A stretch of DNA of 64,000 nucleotides. It comes from Streptomyces rishiriensis (GTDB lineage: Bacteria; Actinomycetota; Actinomycetes; Streptomycetales; Streptomycetaceae). Below, piece after piece: positions 57,920-64,000 of this stretch. The notes under the pieces are model-generated. The model was not told the DNA's origin. It made no database searches and was given only the letters and a program-made list of their open reading frames with translations. Position numbers and translations under genes: made by a program. Where the stretch lies: contig NZ_JAUSWV010000002.1 of NCBI RefSeq assembly GCF_030815485.1, positions 2,170,001 through 2,234,000 of the forward strand, in the 5' to 3' direction. The number at the start of each line of letters is the position of its first letter. Position 1 is the first letter of the stretch.

Positions 57920-58651
57920 CTACCCGAACAGATAGCCGAACACGGCGTCACCGACCCGCTGGTCGACGACATCGGCGCCGTTCGCCTCCTCCCGGGCGAA
58001 CTTCACCGCCTGCTGCACCTTCTCCAGGCGCGTCAGAAGCTCGTTGACCCGGCGGGCCGGGAGGGCTCCCGAGAACTTCACGGTCGTCCAGTAGCCGACC
58101 GGCACGTCCTCGTAGTACACCTCGACCTGCGCCGGGTGCTTGTCGGTCGCCTCCGCCTTCACATGGTTGCGCGGCACCTTCTTGGTGCGCAGCGTCCGCA
58201 CCGGCTCGGTCTTCCACGCGTCGGTGGACGGGTCCTGCGCCCAGGACTCGGAGGCGTCGAGCACGGGCAGCCTGCGCACGAAGGCGCTCAGGTCGACGAG
58301 CTGCTTCTCGAGGAAGAGCAGATAGGACACCGGTACGTCGGCGACGAGAACACGGCCGTCGACCGTCACGTCGGCGCGGGCGGTGCAGTTGGCCCAGTCC
58401 TTCGTGGCGGTGACGTCGAACAGCCGGGTGAGCGTGGCCGCGGTCTCCCGCAGCACGTCCTCGGCCTTGACCTGCACCCGTGTCGACTCGGGCGGCAGCT
58501 GCTCGCCCTCCTCGTCCTTGGGCTGGTAGGTCCGCGAGATGCCGGCCAGCAAAGCGGGCTTCTGGAGCCCGTGCTGAGCCGTGCTCAGGTCCTGGTGGGC
58601 CTTGGACTTGACGCCCTTCTCGACTGCGATGATCTGATTGAGTTTCGCCAC
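57920..58651 (-). CDS. Conserved protein of unknown function (DUF7873-like)
   Basis: A 243-aa cytosolic protein starting at GTG 58651. The opening KLNQIIAVEKGVKSKAHQDL, then LPPESTRVQVKAEDVL, DWANCTARADVTVDGRVLV, YLLFLEKQLVDLSAFVRRLP (about 112-131), WKTEPVRTLRTKKVPRNHVK and GYWTTVKFSGALPARRVNELL match a family I remember (as DUF7873) from actinobacteria and their phages. No function is known to me. The gene precedes the Y RNA on the same strand with 171 bp between, so an RNA-repair or RNA-binding connection is worth testing. Confidence 0.85.
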   Translation of the reverse strand: MAKLNQIIAVEKGVKSKAHQDLSTAQHGLQKPALLAGISRTYQPKDEEGEQLPPESTRVQVKAEDVLRETAATLTRLFDVTATKDWANCTARADVTVDGRVLVADVPVSYLLFLEKQLVDLSAFVRRLPVLDASESWAQDPSTDAWKTEPVRTLRTKKVPRNHVKAEATDKHPAQVEVYYEDVPVGYWTTVKFSGALPARRVNELLTRLEKVQQAVKFAREEANGADVVDQRVGDAVFGYLFG

Positions 58652-58658
58652 GACGAGG

Positions 58659-58664
58659 ACGGTA
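58659..58664 (-). promoter_or_regulatory. Leaderless -10 element of the DUF7873-like gene
   Basis: Minus strand TACCGT, 7 nt before the GTG at 58651, with a weak TTGGGG at 18-bp spacing. Consistent with a leaderless transcript. Confidence 0.4.
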
Positions 58665-58840
58665 GCGGCTCCGACGCCCTCACCCCAACGGGTTATCGAC
58701 CGACGAGACGACCGTCCCTTCCCGGCACCGCCGAAGCGCCGGGACCGGACCCGTGGAAAGCCCGCGGCGATGTTGTCGACGCCCCGCGATCCGGCGGCCC
58801 TCCCGGCGAGCCGGACGCGGGGGTCATGTGCTGGTTCCGC

Positions 58841-59224
58841 TCAGCAGTCCCACACGTTCCCGTGCCGGTGGCGGGTCGGCGGGTGGTCCAGGTCCTCGGC
58901 CACGAGGAGCAGCGCGCCCGGCCCGGCGGCGCGCAGACGGTTGCGGGCGGTCGAGCGGAACACGGACAGCGCGGCGCGCGCACGGGACTCGTAGGGGCCG
59001 TCGATCCGTGAGTTCAGCGACCGGGGAAAGGTGTAGGAGCGGAACGCGCACACCAGCGGGACGGGCACCGGTCGACGCCGCTCACGCCGCGCCCGCGCCG
59101 ACTCCCCCGCGCTGTGACGCAGTTCGACGAGACGGTGGCCGGTGCTCCAGCCCCGGCGTTGCGACGGCCGGTCATCGGGGCGGACACGGTGCCGCGGACG
59201 GACGTGATGGACGGTGCGGGACAT
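58841..59224 (-). CDS. Conserved actinobacterial protein of unknown function
   Basis: The 127-aa basic protein begins MSRTVHHVRPRHRVRPDD after a GGAGG ribosome site 7 nt upstream. It has VELRHSAGESARARRERRRPVP in the middle and ends DHPPTRHRHGNVWDC. I recall relatives in Streptomyces with the same start and the same PPTRHRHG ending, which supports a real gene. The Arg/His richness suggests nucleic-acid binding, but no fold is recognisable. It is next to the DUF7873-like gene on the same strand. Confidence 0.75.
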   Translation of the reverse strand: MSRTVHHVRPRHRVRPDDRPSQRRGWSTGHRLVELRHSAGESARARRERRRPVPVPLVCAFRSYTFPRSLNSRIDGPYESRARAALSVFRSTARNRLRAAGPGALLLVAEDLDHPPTRHRHGNVWDC

Positions 59225-59368
59225 GGCAGACCTCCGGGGGTCCGCCGGAACTTCCGGCGGACTTTCAGAAGTCCGCCGCCGTGAAACGGCCCAGTCGCTT
59301 GCTCCGCATGGGCATCAGCGTGACGAGTGCGGGTCTGCGTCGTCCAGCGGTTATCCGCGGCGAGGCGA

Positions 59369-59391
59369 TTGTCAGTGGAGCGCGCTTCAAT
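59369..59391 (+). promoter_or_regulatory. RecA-NDp-like promoter before the 77-aa gene
   Basis: TTGTCAGTG-GAGCGCGC-TTCAAT. The upstream element is a nine-of-nine match; the -10 box deviates in its second base (T for A). A transcript would start near 59398, about 60 nt before the ATG at 59457. Confidence 0.5.
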
Positions 59392-59456
59392 GGGAAGCGT
59401 CGTCACACAGCGTCACGACCGGAGTGCGGCGAGGGGAGCGGGCCTTGACGGGGTTC

Positions 59457-59690
59457 ATGGAGGACGGGCGGCGGTACGTGTCGGCAGCCGGACTGCGGAT
59501 GCGGGGATGGACGGGTCCGCTGGTGTTCCGGCTGCTGGGGCCGCCGGACCGGCTCAGCGTCGATCCGCGTGCGCGGGCCGCGCCGCCGCTGCGCCTCTAC
59601 CGCGTCGAGCGGGTCGAAGCGGCCGAACGCCGCGCGGAGTTCCTGACCGAGCGCGCCCCACGGGTACGCGGACCCGAGGAGCCGCCCTGA
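59457..59690 (+). CDS. Small conserved protein of unknown function
   Basis: A 77-aa protein: YVSAAGLRMRGWTGPLVFRLLGPPD, PLRLYRVERVEAAERRAEF and an Arg/Pro tail. The RGWT...LLGPPD...LYRVERV...AE pattern recurs in small Streptomyces proteins I remember. Start either ATG 59457 or TTG 59445 (GAGGGGAG upstream). It is divergent from the Arg/His-rich gene, and its upstream RecA-NDp-like element suggests response to DNA damage. Function unknown. Confidence 0.65.
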   Translation: MEDGRRYVSAAGLRMRGWTGPLVFRLLGPPDRLSVDPRARAAPPLRLYRVERVEAAERRAEFLTERAPRVRGPEEPP

Positions 59691-59727
59691 TCCGGCGCCT
59701 CGCCGTCCCGGGAACCGCGCCGCCCGG

Positions 59728-60450
59728 CTACTCGGCCCCCCACGCCCTCCGCTTCGGCACCGGCCTCGCGAAACTCCCCGCCCGGCTGGTCGTCAGCCCC
59801 AGCGCGACCAGCCCCTCGGCCAGCTTCACCGCCGCGCCCACCCCGTCGACGACCGGAAGGCCCAGCTTGTCGCCCACCACCCGCTCCAGTCCCGTCATCC
59901 CCGCACACCCCAGGACCAGTACCTCGGCACCCGCCGCCCGGGCCCGTTCGGCAGCCGCCACGAAGGCCGCCCCGGTGCGGTCACGGTCGCCCAGGTCGAG
60001 GACGCCGAGGCCGGTGCCGACGACGGCGGCGCAGTTGCGGCCCACTCCGGCCAGCTCCAGGCTGTCCTCGATCTGGCCGCAGGACCGCTCCAGCGTGGTC
60101 ACCACCCCGTACCGGCGCCCCAGCAGACACGCCAGATGCGCCGCGGCCTCGGTGATGTCGACGACGGGCACGTCCACCAGCTCCCGTACGCCCTCCCGTC
60201 CGTGCTCACCGAAGCCGGCCATGACGACGGCGTCGTAGGGCGCCCCGTCATAGGTCCGCAGCGCGTCCATGACCGCCGCGGCGGAGAGGAAGCTGTCGAG
60301 CCAGCCCTCCGCCGACTCGGGCCCCCAGGCCGGGGTCAGTCCGGTCACGGTGGTGCCCGGGCCTGCCGCGGCCCGGGCGCCTCGCACGATCTCCTCGGTC
60401 ATCTCCCGCGTGGTGTTGCAGTTGGTGACGACGATCCGCACGTTCCGCAC
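59728..60450 (-). CDS. Hydantoin/aspartate racemase-family protein
   Basis: PLP-independent racemase of the Asp/Glu racemase superfamily, 240 aa. Two catalytic cysteines are expected: one aligned with VVMAGFGEHG, where the usual Cys is replaced (AGFGEHG), and one in VLGCAGM (about 182), which is present. The fold markers IRIVVTNCNTT-like start and PVVDITEAAAHLACLLG are of the hydantoin-racemase/allantoin-racemase group. The first-Cys replacement needs attention: the enzyme may be inactive or act as a decarboxylase-like member. It lies 5 bp downstream of the NCS1 permease gene. Confidence 0.85.
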   Translation of the reverse strand: MRNVRIVVTNCNTTREMTEEIVRGARAAAGPGTTVTGLTPAWGPESAEGWLDSFLSAAAVMDALRTYDGAPYDAVVMAGFGEHGREGVRELVDVPVVDITEAAAHLACLLGRRYGVVTTLERSCGQIEDSLELAGVGRNCAAVVGTGLGVLDLGDRDRTGAAFVAAAERARAAGAEVLVLGCAGMTGLERVVGDKLGLPVVDGVGAAVKLAEGLVALGLTTSRAGSFARPVPKRRAWGAE

Positions 60451-60455
60451 GCTTC

Positions 60456-61934
60456 TCAGACCTCCGCGGGTTTCTCGGCCGCGACCACGGACCCGGCGGT
60501 CCGCTCACCGCGGCACAGCAGCACGTACAGGCCGGCGCCCAGGGCCGTCCCGATGAACCAGGAGTACGGCGCCACGTCGCTGAAGGTCTTCACCAGCGCG
60601 AGTACCGCCGCGACCGCCGCGGAGGGCAGGAACGCCCACAGCGCCTTGGGGTTGACGCCTCTGCGGTAGTAGAAGCGGGAGCCGGGGGTGGCGTCGAACA
60701 GCTCGTTCACGTCGACGCGGCCGCGCTTGACCCAGTAGTAGTCCACCATGATCACGCCGAACAGCGGGCCGAGGAAGGCGCCGAGGCCGCCGAGGAAGTA
60801 GTTGACGACCGTGGGGTTGGAGAACAGGTTCCACGGGGTGACCACGAGCGCCGCGACCGTGCTGATCATGCCGCCGACCCTGAAGGTGATCTTCTGCGGC
60901 CAGACGTTGGCGAGGTCGTACGCCGGCGACACGAAGTTGGCGACGATGTTGACGCCCATGGTGGCGATGGCGAAGGTGAGTGCGCCCAGTACGAGCACCC
61001 AGGTGTTGCCGACCTTCGCGACCAGCTCCGCCGGGTCGGTGACGGCCTCGCCGAACACCTCGAGCGAGCCGGCGGTGACGATGACGGAGACGACCACGAA
61101 CGCCGTCGAGTTGAGGGGCAGCCCCCAGAAGTTGCCGCGGCGGACCGTCCGGTAGTCGGGCGCGAAGCGGGAGAAGTCACAGAAGTTCAGCATCAGCGTG
61201 CCGTACGTGGCGAGGATCAGACCGATCGCGCCGAACCACTGCCGCCACTGCTCCCCCACGGAGACCGGGTGCGGGGTGGAGGTGAGCGAGATGGTCCAGC
61301 CGGCCTTGGACAGCACCCACACCGCCAGCGCGATCATCACCAGCCAGATCGCCGGGCCGCAGAAGTCCTGGAACTTCCGCACGGACTCCATGCCCTGACT
61401 GATGATCATCGCCTGGACGAGCCAGAGGGAGACGAAGGAGAGCCAGCCCAGCCCGTCGAGGCCCAGGAAGGAACTGTGCGTCCAGGATTCCAGGCCCGGC
61501 CAGGCCGCCAGCAGCATCACATTGACGGCGACGGAGGCGAGGTAGGTCTGGATGCCGTACCACATGATGGCGATCACTGCGCGGATGAGGGCCGGGACGT
61601 TGGCGCCCCAGACGCCGAAGCTGATGCGGCTGACCACCGGGAAGGGCACACCGTGGCGCTGGCCGATCCGGCCCATCCAGTTCATGCCGATGTAGATGAG
61701 CACGAAGCCGACGAGGAGGGACGTGAACACCTGCCACACGTTCATACCGAGGACCAGCAGTCCGGCGGCGAAGGTGTAGTTGCCGAGGTTGTGGACGTCC
61801 GACATCCACAGGGCGAAGAGGTCGAAGACCTTCCAGTTCCGCTTTCCGGCGGGCGCGAGGTCTTCGTTGGTGAGCCGGGGGTCGGGGACGAACGCTGGTG
61901 CGCCGGTGGCTTCGGCGCTGTCGGCGAGGGACAC
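60456..61934 (-). CDS. NCS1-family nucleobase/hydantoin cation symporter
   Basis: Twelve-helix permease of the NCS1 family (allantoin, uracil, cytosine, hydantoins), 492 aa. It starts at the GTG at 61934 (AAGGAGG 4 nt upstream). Family signs are the N-terminal NEDLAPAGKRNWKVFDLFALWMSDVHNLGNYTFAAGL (about 23-60), GIQTYLASVAVNVML and LNFCDFSRFAPDYR (about 250). The neighbouring racemase gene suggests uptake of 5-substituted hydantoins or related purine-degradation ureides. The GntR palindrome at 61981 lies 46 bp upstream. Confidence 0.92.
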   Translation of the reverse strand: MSLADSAEATGAPAFVPDPRLTNEDLAPAGKRNWKVFDLFALWMSDVHNLGNYTFAAGLLVLGMNVWQVFTSLLVGFVLIYIGMNWMGRIGQRHGVPFPVVSRISFGVWGANVPALIRAVIAIMWYGIQTYLASVAVNVMLLAAWPGLESWTHSSFLGLDGLGWLSFVSLWLVQAMIISQGMESVRKFQDFCGPAIWLVMIALAVWVLSKAGWTISLTSTPHPVSVGEQWRQWFGAIGLILATYGTLMLNFCDFSRFAPDYRTVRRGNFWGLPLNSTAFVVVSVIVTAGSLEVFGEAVTDPAELVAKVGNTWVLVLGALTFAIATMGVNIVANFVSPAYDLANVWPQKITFRVGGMISTVAALVVTPWNLFSNPTVVNYFLGGLGAFLGPLFGVIMVDYYWVKRGRVDVNELFDATPGSRFYYRRGVNPKALWAFLPSAAVAAVLALVKTFSDVAPYSWFIGTALGAGLYVLLCRGERTAGSVVAAEKPAEV

Positions 61935-61980
61935 GGGGCCTCCTTGGGCGAGGGGACGGAGGAGGACTGCTGACCGGACC

Positions 61981-61996
61981 GTTTGGTATACCAAAC
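61981..61996. promoter_or_regulatory. GntR operator: perfect 16-bp palindrome
   Basis: GTTTGGTATACCAAAC is perfectly symmetric and the only A+T-rich segment of the divergent region. TGGTATACCA fits the FadR-subfamily operator style (TGGT..ACCA). It lies between the NCS1 and GntR genes, where it may overlap the NCS1 promoter. Confidence 0.75.
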
Positions 61997-62087
61997 TGCG
62001 GACATGGTCCCGTCGTCAAGCGTTCTGACCGATGTCCGTCCCGTTACGGCTCCGTAAAAGCCCCCTCGAATCGGCGAAGATGGCCCC

Positions 62088-62786
62088 ATGACGAAGATCG
62101 AACCCCTCGGAGCGGTGCGCGAGCGCGTCCTGGGGTCCCTGCGGCAGGAGATCATCGCCGGCAGGCTGCGTCCCGGTGACCGGCTCGTCGAGCGCGAGCT
62201 CGCCGACCGGTTCGGCGTCTCCAGGGTCCCGGTCCGGGAGGCCATCCGGGCACTCGTCGCCGAGGGCTTCGTCCTCTTCGAGACCCCGCGCCGCACGGTC
62301 GTGAGGCCCCTGAGCCCCACCGACGTCAAGGAACTCTTCGAGCTGCGCGAGGCGTTGGAGGTGTACGCGGCCGGACTGGCCGCCGCCCGGGCCACCCCGC
62401 AGGACCTCGCGGAGCTGCGCGACCTCCTGGCACGCGCTGCGAGCGCCACCGACGCCGGGGACGCCGAGGCGATCACCGACATCAACACCCGCTTCCACGA
62501 CCGGCTCCTCGCCATGGCCGGCAACACCCTGCTGATGTCGGTCATGGAACCGGTCGCCGGCCGCCTGCAGTGGCTCACCCGGCGCAACGAGGAATGGCCC
62601 CAACTCCTCACCGAACACCAGGACCTCTACCAGGCCATCGCCTCCGGCGACCCTGCCCGGGCCCGTGCCCACGCCCTCGACCACGTACAGGCCAACTACC
62701 GCTCCACGGTCCGGCACCTGTTCGGGAAAGCCGACCCACCCGAGGCGCCACCCTCCCCCGAGCACGCCCCGCCTAGAATCCCCTGA
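62088..62786 (+). CDS. GntR/FadR-family (FCD) transcription regulator
   Basis: A 232-aa regulator with an N-terminal winged helix (IIAGRLRPGDRLVERELADRFGVSRVPVREAIRALVAEGFVL, about 19-61) and an FCD ligand domain. The metal-binding residues of FCD are visible in INTRFHDRLLAMAGN (His about 138) and TEHQDLYQAIASGDPARARAHALDHV (His about 178 and 200). It probably senses a carboxylate or ureide and represses the divergent NCS1-racemase unit through the palindrome at 61981. Confidence 0.93.
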   Translation: MTKIEPLGAVRERVLGSLRQEIIAGRLRPGDRLVERELADRFGVSRVPVREAIRALVAEGFVLFETPRRTVVRPLSPTDVKELFELREALEVYAAGLAAARATPQDLAELRDLLARAASATDAGDAEAITDINTRFHDRLLAMAGNTLLMSVMEPVAGRLQWLTRRNEEWPQLLTEHQDLYQAIASGDPARARAHALDHVQANYRSTVRHLFGKADPPEAPPSPEHAPPRIP

Positions 62787-62843
62787 CCCTTCGGACAGGC
62801 GTCCGAAGGCGCACACGCGGCCACGAGGACGGGGAGAACAACC

Positions 62844-64000
62844 ATGGTGAGCAGACGCGGACTACTGAGCGGAACCGCACTCTTGGGGGCGGGCGCGATG
62901 ACCGGCGTACTCGGAGCCGCCGGGAACGCCGCCGCCGACGCCCCGCTCGACACCCCTTTCACACCGGTCGCCCCACCCCATCTCGCCCAGGCCGAGCAAC
63001 TGGTCCAGTACCAGCGCCTCCTGGCGGCCGGTCACCTGCCCACCGGCCTCACCGGCCACTGGCCGCTGGACGGCTCCGGCGCCGACCACTCCGGCCACGA
63101 CCATCCCGTCACCCCCGGCGCCGGCTCCGAATGGACCACCCTGCGGGCGGGCGGCGAACTCACCCTGGCCGCGTCCTACGCCGCCACGGCCTCCGTGCTC
63201 GACACCACGGCCCCGTTCACCGTCTCCGCCTGGGTACGCCTCGCGGACGACGCCGCCCCGACCACCATGTACACGGCCGTCAGCCAGGACGGCACCGGGT
63301 GCAGCCGCTTCCTGCTCCAGTACGACGACACGGCGGGCGCATGGGCGTTCAAGGTGCGCGCCGAGGACCAGAGCGTCAAGATCTCCGCCCTCGCCACCAC
63401 CACCCCCGTGCCCGGCAAGTGGACCCACCTGACCGGAGTGTGGGACGGCGCCAAGGTCCACCTGTACGTGAACGGCGTGCCCGAAGGCACCGCCGACGCC
63501 ACCCTGTCCTGGGCCGCCCCCCAGGGCTTCAACATAGGCCGGGCCCGCTGGAACGGCGCCTACGTGAACCACTTCAAGGGCTCGGTCGACGATGTGCGGG
63601 CCTACGGCCGCGCCCTCACCGCCGACGAGATCTCCCTGATCAGCGGCCGCACGGCCCGCCTCAACAACGTCTACCTGATCGGCGCCCCGTCCACCGTCAC
63701 CTGGGGCACACCCGACGACCTGTCGAGCTGGACAGCCCGGGCCCGCTGCTCGTCCTTCGTCACCTGGACGCTGAAGCACACCTACGCATGGGCCACCGAC
63801 GCCTACTTCACCCAGTACTTCCAGGACCGCATCCCCGAGGCCGCCGACTACCGCCAGGCCTTCGCCGGGGGCACCGCCGGCCCGCGCTTCCAGCAGATCC
63901 GCAAGGTCGCCGACCTCCGGCCGGGCGATCTCATCGCGGTGGACTACAGCGGCCAGGTCGAGGGCAACACCGGCCACATCGTCATGGTCCGCGAGATCAA
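62844..64000 (+). CDS. Tat-exported LamG-domain protein, truncated by window end
   Basis: Partial: 385 codons to the window edge, no stop. The N-terminus MVSRRGLLSGTALLGAGAM is a twin-arginine (Tat) signal with SRRGLL, cleavage near GNAAADA (about 33). A LamG/concanavalin-like domain follows (TGHWPLDGSGADHS to FKGSVDDVRAYGRALTADEISLISG, about 70-270). After it, CSSFVTWTLKHTYAWATDAYF and GDLIAVDYSGQVEGNTGHIVMV read as a catalytic Cys and His of a CHAP/NlpC-P60-type amidase-like fold. The end of the protein is not in the window. Start ATG at 62844 follows GGGGAGA. Confidence 0.85.
   Translation, partial: MVSRRGLLSGTALLGAGAMTGVLGAAGNAAADAPLDTPFTPVAPPHLAQAEQLVQYQRLLAAGHLPTGLTGHWPLDGSGADHSGHDHPVTPGAGSEWTTLRAGGELTLAASYAATASVLDTTAPFTVSAWVRLADDAAPTTMYTAVSQDGTGCSRFLLQYDDTAGAWAFKVRAEDQSVKISALATTTPVPGKWTHLTGVWDGAKVHLYVNGVPEGTADATLSWAAPQGFNIGRARWNGAYVNHFKGSVDDVRAYGRALTADEISLISGRTARLNNVYLIGAPSTVTWGTPDDLSSWTARARCSSFVTWTLKHTYAWATDAYFTQYFQDRIPEAADYRQAFAGGTAGPRFQQIRKVADLRPGDLIAVDYSGQVEGNTGHIVMVREI

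Overview
The window is about 70% G+C. It carries the actinobacterial sporulation regulator whiA in a uvrC-rapZ-yvcK-whiA operon beside gap, mycothiol-type enzymes, an XRE/DUF397/ATPase regulatory locus and many leaderless genes. This is a Streptomyces (or very close relative) core-chromosome segment. I see no insertion sequence, prophage or CRISPR array.

Layout. 1-9.7 kb (minus strand): gap, a secreted M14 carboxypeptidase, and the translationally coupled operon uvrC>rapZ>yvcK>whiA. 9.9-15.4 kb: an HTH protein, a PfkB sugar kinase, and uvrA with a histone-H1-like tail. 15.5-24.8 kb: a mycothiol-dependent isomerase-type protein, a metallo-beta-lactamase-fold hydrolase, a polar amino-acid ABC importer, aroQ, an S66 LD-carboxypeptidase, an MFS symporter and a Ca2+/H+ antiporter. 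24.9-29.3 kb: a tellurium-resistance-type (Ter) group, with TerC behind a probable yybP-ykoY (Mn2+) riboswitch, a TerD fusion protein and TerD. 29.4-34.3 kb: uvrB, an MHYT sensor, a secreted glycerophosphodiesterase and an ogt-type DNA methyltransferase. 34.3-48.9 kb: transporters, psuG plus a sugar kinase, corA, small enzymes, an orphan gltD-like protein and a MocR regulator divergent from an AhpD-like protein. 49-55 kb: DUF397/XRE/ATPase genes, a frameshifted ABC exporter, a 58-aa ORF and a DUF899 protein. 55.5-59.7 kb: a FUSC membrane protein, a tRNA-mimicking Y RNA (YrlA-type) and three conserved genes of unknown function. 59.7-62.8 kb: a hydantoin-racemase/NCS1-permease pair divergent from a GntR regulator with a perfect palindromic operator. 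The window ends inside a Tat-exported LamG protein.

How it works together. The strongest theme is stress and nucleic-acid quality control. At least four transcription units (uvrA, uvrB, ogt, terD) have upstream elements that fit the LexA-independent RecA-NDp promoter (TTGTCAGTG-N8-TAnnnT) described in mycobacteria. uvrC and an unknown 77-aa gene have partial versions. This would place nucleotide-excision repair, alkylation reversal and a Ter protein in one DNA-damage regulon. The most unusual element is the Y RNA at 57.6-57.7 kb. It has every tRNA stem, but in permuted order, with the acceptor stem closed by a 6-nt loop and the ends leaving through the anticodon-like stem. No Ro60/Rsr (TROVE) gene is in the window.
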